This document shows positions 40,786-48,833 of a DNA stretch of 57,860 nucleotides, piece after piece. The position numbers and the translations under genes are program-made. Position 1 is the first letter of the stretch. Each line of letters starts with the position of its first letter. The stretch is from PFJX01 sp031426735. Lineage in GTDB: Bacteria > Pseudomonadota > Gammaproteobacteria > Burkholderiales > Thiobacillaceae. The stretch is taken from contig JASJPK010000081.1 of assembly GCA_031426735.1 (NCBI GenBank), positions 1 through 57,860 of the forward strand, read 5' to 3'. A model generated the notes under the pieces. It made no database searches. It saw only the letters and a program-made list of their open reading frames with translations, and was not told the DNA's origin.

Positions 40786-41237
40786 GCGCTATCGATGCTC
40801 CGGTTGATGTTGAGGAGGTCGCTCAGGCGACCGTCTGCGCCGTACAGGTTGCGGCTGGAGGCGCTTTGCAGAACCTGCATGGCTGCCTGGGTGCGGCGCA
40901 TCTGTTCTTCGATCAGACGGCCGTTGACGCGGTTGTGGCGGGCAGCTTCTTGCGTCAGTTTTTCCAGCAACTGCCAGTCTGTGCTCGGCTTCGCGTCGGC
41001 CCAGGCACGCAGGCGCAGGGCGGGCAGGCCGGCATCGGCGGGCAGGCCGAGTTGTTCGGCCAGACGCCGCCAGAGTTCGGCCAGACGCTGGCTGGCGCCG
41101 CTCCGTTCGTGCGTGATTTCGCCGAGACGATCCGCATCGCCCTTGGCCAGGGCGAGGGTTTCTTCTTCGAGCAGGGCGAGGAAGGCTTCCAGTTCGCGGT
41201 TAAGCGTTTTCAGCGCGGGGTCGAGTGCGGGCGTCAT
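40782..41237 (-). CDS. flgN: FlgN, flagellar hook-filament junction chaperone
   Basis: This 151-residue helical protein keeps FlgK and FlgL export-ready. It has the FlgN pattern: N-terminal helix LNRELEAFLALLEEETLALAKGDADRL, a central LAELWRRLAEQLG, and a C-terminal NRVNGRLIEEQMRRTQAAMQVLQ ending in LYGADGRL. It follows flgM by 30 bases. Confidence 0.9.
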   Translation of the reverse strand: MTPALDPALKTLNRELEAFLALLEEETLALAKGDADRLGEITHERSGASQRLAELWRRLAEQLGLPADAGLPALRLRAWADAKPSTDWQLLEKLTQEAARHNRVNGRLIEEQMRRTQAAMQVLQSASSRNLYGADGRLSDLLNINRSIDSA

Positions 41238-41267
41238 GCTCGGGCGATAGCGGGAATATTCGCGGGA

Positions 41268-41585
41268 TTATTCATTTTCGAGCCCCGAACGGCGCCCGAT
41301 ATTGGCGATGGATTCCTGCACCATGCCCTCGGCCACGGCTTCTTCGTCGACGCTGAAATTGCCGTCGGCGATGGCCTGACGGATGGCTTCGATCTTGGCG
41401 GAGTCGCTGACATCGAAATGGCTCAATTCGCTTTCCAGTTGCCGCATCTTGTCGGAAGTGCCGGTCAATTTCACTTCGTCGCTGACAGAAGGCGATTCGG
41501 CGGGTTGCAGCAAGCGCGTTGCCGCAGGCTTTGCATCCTTGCCGCGCACGGCGGGGATGCTTTTGATGACGTTTTCTATTTTCAC
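41268..41585 (-). CDS. flgM: FlgM, anti-sigma-28 factor
   Basis: This 105-residue protein binds FliA until the hook is finished. N-terminus VKIENVIKSIPAV matches the FlgM MxIxNxIKSIPA start; a C-terminal FliA-binding region (VSDSAKIEAIRQAIADGNFSVD) follows. The GTG at 41585 is preferred: it is preceded by AGAGGAGG at ideal spacing, whereas an ATG at 41660 lies within the predicted FliA promoter. It is encoded with flgN, as in other flagellated proteobacteria, but without flgA. Confidence 0.9.
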   Translation of the reverse strand: MKIENVIKSIPAVRGKDAKPAATRLLQPAESPSVSDEVKLTGTSDKMRQLESELSHFDVSDSAKIEAIRQAIADGNFSVDEEAVAEGMVQESIANIGRRSGLENE

Positions 41586-41658
41586 GACTACCTCCTCTTG
41601 GGTCGGGCCGGTCTGCGTCTTGATTGCGCCGGCGGGCTGATTATTGGTGGTGGGGTCC

Positions 41659-41685
41659 ATATCGGTTAATAAGGCAAAGACTTGA
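41659..41685 (-). promoter_or_regulatory. Sigma-28 (FliA) promoter of flgMN
   Basis: On the minus strand TCAAGTCT-N11-ACCGATAT matches the FliA consensus TAAAGTTT-N11-GCCGATAA at 12 of 16 positions with exact spacing. It lies about 75 bases before the GTG start of flgM. A FliA promoter for its own anti-sigma gene is the normal arrangement. Confidence 0.7.
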
Positions 41686-41709
41686 TTTCCGATGGTCGCT
41701 GGGCGGCTT

Positions 41710-43929
41710 TCAGGCGACCGGCCCGGGCGCGACCGCGGCGAGGAACGCCTGCACTTCCTGGTGCATGCGCGCAGCCAGTCGGGTGCAGGCCGGAATGTCC
41801 TCTGCCCGGGCGGCGAGTTCCAGTTCTTTGGCGCCCTGTTCGCCGCGGCGCCCCGAGAAGGTGGCGAATACGCCCTTCAGCGTGTGGCCGGCGCGCAGCA
41901 AACGGGGCCAGTCGAGGTCGGCCAGCGCGTCATCGATTTCCGTGAGGTAGTTGGGCGCGTCGGCGACAAACATCTCGATCAGCGTGGCGAGTAGCTCCTC
42001 GTCGTCGGCAATGCGGGACAAGGCATCGGCGCGATCGTAAATCGGCAATTTTTCGGCCAGCGATGGGGGCGTGGCGGCTTTCCGGGGTTTTGTGCAGCCG
42101 CGCATGATCAGATCGATCTCCTGAAACAGCGCTTCCGGTTTCACCGGTTTCGAAACGTAGCCGTCCATGCCGGCTTCGAGGCAGCGCTCGCGGTCGCCGG
42201 TCATGGCATTGGCGGTCATGGCGATGATCGGGATGCGCTTGGGTTCGCCGCGTTCCCCTTCGATTCGTTCGACCTCGCGGATGCGACGGGTGGCTTCGAG
42301 CCCATCCATGTCGGGCATCATCATGTCCATCAGGATCAGGTCGTATGTGCCGTTGCGCCAGGCTTCTACGGCGATGCGGCCGTTGTCGGCGACTTTGACC
42401 CGGTGGCCCTGTTTTTCCAGCAGTTTGATGGCGAGTTTCTGGTTCACCAGATTGTCTTCGGCCAGCAGGATGGCGTAGGCGGGCCGCGTTTCGCGCAGGC
42501 TGTGGCGTGTGATCAGTGCGTTCGCGTCGCTGCCGCCGCCAAGCGCGGTTTCCAGTGCTTCGCGCAGTTCGGTCAACGATACCGGTTTGGTCAGATAGGC
42601 GTTGAGACCGAGTTCCTTGCAGCGTGCGGCGTCGCCGCGCAGGCCGGCGGAGGTCAGCATCATCAAGGTGGTGCCGGCATGTTGGCCGTCGCCGCGCAGG
42701 GTTTGCGCGACCGTGAAGCCGTCCATATCCGGCATGCGCGCATCGAGCAGGATGCAGCGATACGGGTCGCCGGCTTGCTGCGCGGCGTGCGCCATACGCA
42801 ATGCGCTGGCGCCGTCGCTGGCGGTTTCGTGGCGCATGTGCATGCGTTCCAGCATCAGCGAGATCACGCGCAGGTTGGTCGGGTTGTCGTCTACGGCGAG
42901 GACGCGCTGGCCTTTCAGACAGGCTTCCTGATGCAGAATGTCTTCCGGCTCGGCGGCTTCCTTGAGCCAGATCTGGAAGATGAAGCGGGAACCGCGGCCG
43001 ACTTCGCTTTCGACCCGGATGCTGCCGCCCATCATTTCGACCAGTTGCTTGGTGATGGTGAGGCCGAGACCGGTGCCGCCGTATTTGCGGGTGACCTGGC
43101 CATCGGCTTGCGCGAAGGCGGAAAACACCTCGCTCTGCTTGTCCGCGGCGATGCCGATGCCGGTGTCGTAGACGGTGAATTCCAGGCAGAGGTGGTCATG
43201 TTCGCCGCGCAGGCTGTTGCTCAAGTCGCAGGCGGCGACGGTGAGCCCGACTTCGCCGCGTTCGGTGAATTTGACGGCGTTGCCGAGCAGGTTGATGAAG
43301 ATCTGGCGCAGTCGCGCCGGGTCGCCGCTGACGAAGCGGGGCGTGTTTTGGCCAAGGTCGTAGGTGAGTTCCAGTTCTTTCAGGGCGACGCGGGGGGCAA
43401 GCGCCTTCAACGTGTCGCCGATCAGGTCGATCAGGTCGAAGTCGACTTCCTGCATGTCGAGCTTGCCGGCTTCGATCTTGGAGAAATCGAGGATGTCGTT
43501 GATCACCGTGAGCAGATGCTCGGCCGAGGTTTTGACCAGGCCGAGATATTCGCGCTGTTCGCGCGTCAGGTCGGTTTCCAGCGTGAGATCGACCATGCCG
43601 ATGACGCCGTTCATCGGGGTGCGGATTTCATGGCTCATGTTGGCCAGGAATTCGCCTTTCAGACGATTGGCGGCTTCGGCCGAATGGCGGGCAACCTGCA
43701 GTTCCTGATTGAGGCTGGAAAGCTGGCTTTTTTGCTGTTCGGAATCTCTCAGCGCACGCGTCAATTCGGCGGTGCGGCTCTTGATCATCAAGTCCAGTTC
43801 CGAGGCGAGTCGGCGCAGGCTCTGGTTGCTTTGATACAGGTCGAGCGATTTCTCCTCCAGGATGAGTTCGGCTTGCTTGCGCGCACTGCGTTCTCGTTCG
43901 AAACGTTGTTGCCAGACGGATTCGGACAT
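41710..43929 (-). CDS. Soluble hybrid histidine kinase (HK-REC-REC-HPt)
   Basis: This 739-residue protein has no membrane helix. Residues 1-85 form a coiled coil; HisKA follows with phosphorylated His100 in SHEIRTPMNG; the ATPase domain (DTGIGI, GTGLGL) runs to about 325; receiver 1 has Asp396 and receiver 2 Asp535; an HPt domain carries His682 in HTLKG. It begins 3 bases after the H-NOX gene. H-NOX proteins commonly control hybrid kinases of this type in trans, so it is the likely output partner. No DNA-binding domain is present; the HPt may feed the HD-GYP regulator nearby. Confidence 0.93.
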   Translation of the reverse strand: MSESVWQQRFERERSARKQAELILEEKSLDLYQSNQSLRRLASELDLMIKSRTAELTRALRDSEQQKSQLSSLNQELQVARHSAEAANRLKGEFLANMSHEIRTPMNGVIGMVDLTLETDLTREQREYLGLVKTSAEHLLTVINDILDFSKIEAGKLDMQEVDFDLIDLIGDTLKALAPRVALKELELTYDLGQNTPRFVSGDPARLRQIFINLLGNAVKFTERGEVGLTVAACDLSNSLRGEHDHLCLEFTVYDTGIGIAADKQSEVFSAFAQADGQVTRKYGGTGLGLTITKQLVEMMGGSIRVESEVGRGSRFIFQIWLKEAAEPEDILHQEACLKGQRVLAVDDNPTNLRVISLMLERMHMRHETASDGASALRMAHAAQQAGDPYRCILLDARMPDMDGFTVAQTLRGDGQHAGTTLMMLTSAGLRGDAARCKELGLNAYLTKPVSLTELREALETALGGGSDANALITRHSLRETRPAYAILLAEDNLVNQKLAIKLLEKQGHRVKVADNGRIAVEAWRNGTYDLILMDMMMPDMDGLEATRRIREVERIEGERGEPKRIPIIAMTANAMTGDRERCLEAGMDGYVSKPVKPEALFQEIDLIMRGCTKPRKAATPPSLAEKLPIYDRADALSRIADDEELLATLIEMFVADAPNYLTEIDDALADLDWPRLLRAGHTLKGVFATFSGRRGEQGAKELELAARAEDIPACTRLAARMHQEVQAFLAAVAPGPVA

Positions 43930-43932
43930 GGC

Positions 43933-44475
43933 TTATTCCTGCCGGGTCAACACAAAGCAGGCTTGCGCACCGGGCAGGTCGGGTGCGGCTTCGCGCTGCA
44001 CGCCGACGCGTTCGCCGAAATGCTGGACGCAGCCTTCGATCAGGCCATGCGCCAGATCGGCGAAGGGATGATCGGAGAAATAGGTGAGGGTGAGCCGGCC
44101 GGGAGCGGCTTCCACTTCGAAGGTGGGCAGTTCGGCGTCCGGGTAGAGCTTGCGGACTTCGGCATGAATCACGTTTTCAATGCCGCCGAGAAACTGGAAA
44201 CTGTCGGTGATGCCATCGAAAAAACGCGGGTAGGCCAGGACGAAGCGGTGGAACAGGTGATTGCCGAAGCTGCGCACCAGTTCGGTGGCGGGAATCCGGG
44301 TTTCTTCCGCCAGTGCGCCGACCAGGGCGATGATTTCCTGGTGCGGATAGGTGCCCACCGAGGTGTAGGCGCCGCCGGATTCGACTTGCGAGCGGGCGAT
44401 GATGGCATCGACCATGTCGAGCGACCAGGTCGCTTCGACCATCTCCATGAATTCGGTGAACACCAGGCCCTTCAT
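43933..44475 (-). CDS. H-NOX heme protein (NO/O2 sensor)
   Basis: This 180-residue protein is a stand-alone heme-nitric oxide/oxygen-binding domain. The proximal heme ligand His104 lies in NVIHAEVRKLYP. The porphyrin-carboxylate motif YxSxR reads YFSDH here (Tyr132, Ser134, His136), so the usual Arg is a His. The start MKGLVFTEFMEMVE is typical. It sits between two hybrid kinase genes (4-base overlap with one, 3-base gap to the other), the normal arrangement for NO-dependent kinase control. Confidence 0.93.
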   Translation of the reverse strand: MKGLVFTEFMEMVEATWSLDMVDAIIARSQVESGGAYTSVGTYPHQEIIALVGALAEETRIPATELVRSFGNHLFHRFVLAYPRFFDGITDSFQFLGGIENVIHAEVRKLYPDAELPTFEVEAAPGRLTLTYFSDHPFADLAHGLIEGCVQHFGERVGVQREAAPDLPGAQACFVLTRQE

Positions 44476-46865
44476 TGCTCTTCTCCGGATGATTCTGTTT
44501 TGCGCTTAACGGCCGTTTCGATGGCTGACTTGAGTTCATCGAAGCGAATCGGTTTGGCGACATAGCCGTCGGCGCCCTGTGCCAGGAAGCGTTCGCGGTC
44601 GCCCTGCATGGCGTGCGCAGTGAGCGCGATGATGGGCACCGCGCTTGTCCTGGCCGAGCCGCCGCGCTGGCCCGCTTCGATCGCGCGGATGCGGGCAATG
44701 GCGCTGAGGCCGTCGATGCCGGGCATCATCATGTCCATCAGAATCAGGTCGAAACGGCCGGGCGAGAAGGCGGCGATGGCTTCGGCGCCATCTTCGGCCA
44801 GGGTGGCGCGGTGACCGAGTTTGCCGAGCAGGGCGAGCGCGAGTTTTCGGTTTACCGGGTTGTCTTCGGCGAGCAGGATTTCCAGCGGTGCTTCGGCCGA
44901 CGCTACGGGCAGAGGCGACGCTGTGTGTTCGGCGACAGGTAGGTCGAGCGCTGGCTCGATCGAATCGACCGACAGATACGGAATCTGGAAATGGAAGCGA
45001 CTGCCGAGCCCCAGTTTGCTTTCCGCCCACATGCGTCCGCCCATGAGCTCGACCAGCTTGTGCGAGATGGTGAGCCCGAGGCCGGTGCCGCCGAAATTGC
45101 GGGTGATGGAACCGTCCGCTTGCGTGAAGGCATCGAAGATGGAGCCCAGCTTGTCCTGGGCGATGCCGATGCCGCTGTCGGCAACGCAAAAGTGCAGGTA
45201 ATGCGGCATACCGCTGGCGTTGGCGGTGAAATGGACGGCGATGTCGATGCTGCCCGCTTGGGTGAATTTGATCGCATTGCCGATCAGGTTGATCAGCACC
45301 TGGCGCAAACGGCCCGGGTCGGCGTGGATCGCGGCGGGGACGTCGGGCGCGATAGTCAGCGTCAAGCCGAGGGTTTTCTCGCGGGCGCGCAATTCCAGGC
45401 TGCGTACGGTTTCATGCAACAGGCTGGTGAGCGAGAAGGGTTCGTTGCTGATGGCGAGTTTGCCCGCTTCGATTTTCGAGAAATCGAGGATGTCGTTGAT
45501 GATGGACAGCAGGTGTTGCGCGGAAGTCCGCGCCATGTCGAGGTATTCGCGCTGTTCCTGGGTGAGTTCGGTTTCCAGCGCGAGTTCGGTCATGCCGATG
45601 ACGCCATTCATCGGCGTGCGGATTTCATGGCTCATGTTGGCGAGGAATTCGCTCTTCATGCGGTTGGCCGTCTCCGCCGCGTCGCGCGCCTGGCGCATCG
45701 CCGCTTCCGCCTGTTTGCGCTGGGTGATGTCGCGCACCACCAGAATGCGATAGGGCAGGCCGTGCAGCGAGAAGCGCGAAATGGTCGTGTCGGCGGGGAA
45801 GACGCGGCCATCGCTGGTCGTCGCCCGGGTTTCGACAAACAGCTTGGCGTGCCGCTCGCCTCCCGCAATGTCGGCCCATTCCGGCAACAGTACTGCAGCG
45901 GATAAACCGACCAGTTCATGTTCCTGCCGACCGAACAGGTCGCATGCCGCGTTGTTGGCGCTTTCGATCATGTCGTCGGCATTGACGGTCAGCAATGCGT
46001 CGGAAATATTGCTGAAGACGGCTTCCAGCCGTTGCTTCACGGCGGTAATCGACAATTCCTTGGTGTAGAGCCAAAGCGAAGTTTCGTTGAGCGCTGCGAC
46101 CAGGGATTCGATTTCCTCCGGCCCGTCGAAATGCGGCATTTTTTCGCCCAGATGGCTGGTCAGTTCGCTGGCGAAGCGGGAGGAGTTGCGAATGGCGGCG
46201 ACCGGCCGGCGCAGGTAGATCAGCAACAAGGTGACGCTGAGCGCGCTGGCCAGAACGGAGGCCAGCAAGCCGTTCTGGATGATTTTCGAAATGCTGTGTT
46301 TCAGGTCCGTGGTGCTGACTTCGGCCAGCAAGCTGCCTGGATAGCCGAATTCATCGAGCGAGCGCCAGATCACCAGGCGTTCGGCGGCCCAGGTGAAGTC
46401 GGCGGAGTCCAATGCATTGCCCTGCGCGTCGATCCAGAAGAATTGCGTAACACGGCCTGTCGGCGGAATCACGTTGAGGACGTCGAATACCGCTTCGGGC
46501 GCTTTGCCGGGGGCATGCAGAACCTGGCTGATCATCTGGCCGTTCCGGTTGAACACCTTCAGGGCGCGCAGATCTTCGCTGTTGGCCGACAGCAACAACA
46601 TTCTTTCCACGGCACCGTAGTCGCGCGTCAGTAGCGGCGAGGCGCAAGTGATGGCCAGGTTGGCGAGCAGGTTGTCACTGCGCTGCATCAACGTGCTCTG
46701 TTCGCTGCGGGTCTGCTCCCGTGTCGAATAAAGGGTGTGCGCCGAAATGCTGAGCACCAGCATGGTCGCCATGAACATACTCAACTGGGCGGTGAACTGG
46801 CGCGGCATAAACAGACCCGCAGCGCGACGGGCGATGCCCTGAAGACGTGAAGACAAGGAATTCAT
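44472..46865 (-). CDS. Membrane hybrid histidine kinase (PAS-HK-REC)
   Basis: This 797-residue protein has two membrane helices (about 27-45 and 200-218) around a periplasmic sensor domain of about 150 residues. A linker, a PAS domain (about 280-385), HisKA with His413 in SHEIRTPMNG, the ATPase domain and a C-terminal receiver with MDMMMPGIDG follow. It starts 3 bases after a PhnD-like binding protein, which may present a ligand to the periplasmic domain. Its receiver and kinase core are very similar in motif layout to the soluble kinase at 41710-43929. Confidence 0.93.
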   Translation of the reverse strand: MNSLSSRLQGIARRAAGLFMPRQFTAQLSMFMATMLVLSISAHTLYSTREQTRSEQSTLMQRSDNLLANLAITCASPLLTRDYGAVERMLLLSANSEDLRALKVFNRNGQMISQVLHAPGKAPEAVFDVLNVIPPTGRVTQFFWIDAQGNALDSADFTWAAERLVIWRSLDEFGYPGSLLAEVSTTDLKHSISKIIQNGLLASVLASALSVTLLLIYLRRPVAAIRNSSRFASELTSHLGEKMPHFDGPEEIESLVAALNETSLWLYTKELSITAVKQRLEAVFSNISDALLTVNADDMIESANNAACDLFGRQEHELVGLSAAVLLPEWADIAGGERHAKLFVETRATTSDGRVFPADTTISRFSLHGLPYRILVVRDITQRKQAEAAMRQARDAAETANRMKSEFLANMSHEIRTPMNGVIGMTELALETELTQEQREYLDMARTSAQHLLSIINDILDFSKIEAGKLAISNEPFSLTSLLHETVRSLELRAREKTLGLTLTIAPDVPAAIHADPGRLRQVLINLIGNAIKFTQAGSIDIAVHFTANASGMPHYLHFCVADSGIGIAQDKLGSIFDAFTQADGSITRNFGGTGLGLTISHKLVELMGGRMWAESKLGLGSRFHFQIPYLSVDSIEPALDLPVAEHTASPLPVASAEAPLEILLAEDNPVNRKLALALLGKLGHRATLAEDGAEAIAAFSPGRFDLILMDMMMPGIDGLSAIARIRAIEAGQRGGSARTSAVPIIALTAHAMQGDRERFLAQGADGYVAKPIRFDELKSAIETAVKRKTESSGEEQ

Positions 46866-46868
46866 CGT

Positions 46869-47687
46869 CTATTTATTGACGGTATGGCGCTCAAGTTTGA
46901 GGTTTTCCAGAGGCTGGTAGTCGCGCGCATAGTCGGCGGTGACGACCTTGTCGAGTTCGACGTCGGCCAGCAACTTGCGCCCCACCGGGTCACGGTCGAG
47001 CCTGAGCAGGGCGGCGGCGATCTTTTCACGCACTCCGCGCGGGACTCTGGGATGCGCGGCGAGCGGGTGCGGTGCGACTCCGGGTGTGGTGAAAATTACG
47101 TGCAGGCGGTTTCGCAACGCGGCCGGTTCTTTCGCCAACGTGGCATCGATGCCGCCGCCGGCTGCCGCCTCGCCCATGATGACGCGCCGATACACGTTTT
47201 GATGCGTGCCGACATAGTCGGTGGTGAAGCGGATGCCGGCCTTTTCGATCAGCAGGGCGCGCAGGTAGAGCGAGGCGCCGAAGGCATTGGGGGCGGGAAA
47301 GGCCAGCAGCTTGCCGTCGAGATCCTCCAGGCGCTTGATCGGGCTGGTTTTGTCGACGACCAGAATGCCTTGCAACGGATCGGAACCGCGTACGAGTGGG
47401 AGATAGCCTTGCGATTTGGCCGCCATGACCATGTGATAGGGGTTCAGGTAGAGCAGATCGGGCGCGCCGGTCTGAAAGTCGGTTTCGAACCTGGGGATCT
47501 TGTCGACCAGGCGCAACTGAAAACCGTAGCCGGTTTCCGCTTCGAGCCGTTGCAGCAGGGGGGTCCAGCGCAGGCCGATGTCGACCGGCGTGAATTGCGG
47601 TACCACCGAGAGCGTGTAGGTCTGGCTGGCGCTGAAGGATGTTGTCGCGAGGAGCGACAGCAGGACGGCGATGAGGATGCGCGGCAT
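46869..47687 (-). CDS. PhnD-like periplasmic substrate-binding protein
   Basis: This 272-residue protein has a Sec signal peptide (to about SFSA, residue 19) and a type 2 periplasmic binding fold of the phosphate/phosphonate (PhnD) family: PQFTPVDIGLRWTPLLQRLE, then DLLYLNPYHMVMA and AFPAPNAFGASLYLRALL. No ABC permease or ATPase is near, so import is unlikely. Between a response regulator and a membrane kinase, it is more likely a ligand-binding sensor part. The ATG at 47687 overlaps the window of the regulator stop. Confidence 0.88.
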   Translation of the reverse strand: MPRILIAVLLSLLATTSFSASQTYTLSVVPQFTPVDIGLRWTPLLQRLEAETGYGFQLRLVDKIPRFETDFQTGAPDLLYLNPYHMVMAAKSQGYLPLVRGSDPLQGILVVDKTSPIKRLEDLDGKLLAFPAPNAFGASLYLRALLIEKAGIRFTTDYVGTHQNVYRRVIMGEAAAGGGIDATLAKEPAALRNRLHVIFTTPGVAPHPLAAHPRVPRGVREKIAAALLRLDRDPVGRKLLADVELDKVVTADYARDYQPLENLKLERHTVNK

Positions 47688-47689
47688 GA

Positions 47690-48754
47690 TCAGTCGACCA
47701 GATGGGCCATGTGCGGATTTGCGTCCTGGAAACTGGCTCGGATGACCAGCGCATCGTCGAGACAGGCGACAAAGGCATCCACGCATTGCGGGTCGAAATG
47801 GTTGCCGGAGCCGGCGTGCAGGAAGTCCAGGGCGCGCTCGATTTCCCAGGCTTTCTTGTAGGGACGTTCCGTGGTCAGTGCGTCGAATACGTCGGCCACC
47901 GCGACGATGCGCCCGTGCAAGGGGATATCCTCGCCCTTGATGCCGAGCGGATAGCCGCTGCCGTCGAATTTCTCATGGTGGCTGCGCGCAATCAGCGCCG
48001 CAATATCGAGCAGGCTGGAACGGCTGCCGCGCAGGATTTCCCAGCCCTTTTCGGCATGCGTTTGCATGATTGCGAATTCGGCATCGTCGAGTTTTCCCGG
48101 CTTCAGCAGAATGTGATCGGGAATGGCGATCTTGCCGACATCGTGCATCGGCGCCGCGCGCAGGATGAGTTCCTGTTCCGCCTGCGGCAGCCCTAACTGG
48201 CGGGCGATCAGATGCGAGTAGTTGGACATGCGCTGGATGTGCGCGCCGGTCTCGGGGTCGCGGAACTCCGCCGCGCGCGATAGGCGGGTGATCATTTCGT
48301 GTTCCCGGTCGAGGATTTCGCTGGTCGCTTCCGCAACCTTTTCAGCCAGCCAGGAGGCACGGTCGGCGAGCGCTTTCTGGTTGCGGCGCAGGGAGATCAT
48401 GTTGCGCAGGCGGGCGCGGAACTCGGCGTTGTCGATCGGCTTGGTCAGGAAGTCGTTGGCGCCGGTTTCCAACGCGGCGTAGCGGGTTTCCTTTTCATGG
48501 TCGGCGGTGATCATCAGCACCGGAATGTCGGCGTTCTCGGGGTGTTCGCGGTAGCGGCGGATGAACTCGAGGCCGTCGGGCGCCGGCATCATGTAATCGA
48601 CGATGAGCAAGTCGGCGACATTGCTCAGGCACCAGGCCAGGCCTTCGGCGGAGTCCTGGAAGGTGAGGGGTTGATACTCGGCGCTCGCCCGCTTCACCAG
48701 GCTCTCCATGAGTTTCAGGTTCACCGGGTTGTCATCGACGATCACGATCCGCAT
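47690..48754 (-). CDS. HD-GYP response regulator (RpfG-like)
   Basis: This 354-residue protein joins a receiver (Asp53 in IVDYMMP, Lys105) by a helix to an HD-GYP domain with HD at 204-205 (MHDVGKIAIPD) and HHEKFDGSGYP at 259-269. It would hydrolyse cyclic di-GMP, so the signalling cluster probably controls motility or biofilm. AAGGAG lies 7 bases before the ATG. It is the first gene of the cluster; the PhnD-like gene follows at once. Confidence 0.93.
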   Translation of the reverse strand: MRIVIVDDNPVNLKLMESLVKRASAEYQPLTFQDSAEGLAWCLSNVADLLIVDYMMPAPDGLEFIRRYREHPENADIPVLMITADHEKETRYAALETGANDFLTKPIDNAEFRARLRNMISLRRNQKALADRASWLAEKVAEATSEILDREHEMITRLSRAAEFRDPETGAHIQRMSNYSHLIARQLGLPQAEQELILRAAPMHDVGKIAIPDHILLKPGKLDDAEFAIMQTHAEKGWEILRGSRSSLLDIAALIARSHHEKFDGSGYPLGIKGEDIPLHGRIVAVADVFDALTTERPYKKAWEIERALDFLHAGSGNHFDPQCVDAFVACLDDALVIRASFQDANPHMAHLVD

Positions 48755-48833
48755 AAAGGCTCCTTGCAACGTAGAGCCTTTATCGGGCAGCGGATTCAAA
48801 ACTTGAGATACACCGCGAGAAGCGGCGTAACGC

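Noticed and set aside
42403..44565. 720-codon plus-strand frame opposite the kinase and H-NOX genes
   Set aside because: It is a shadow of the minus-strand kinase and H-NOX genes, whose motifs are intact; no domain could be seen in the antisense product.
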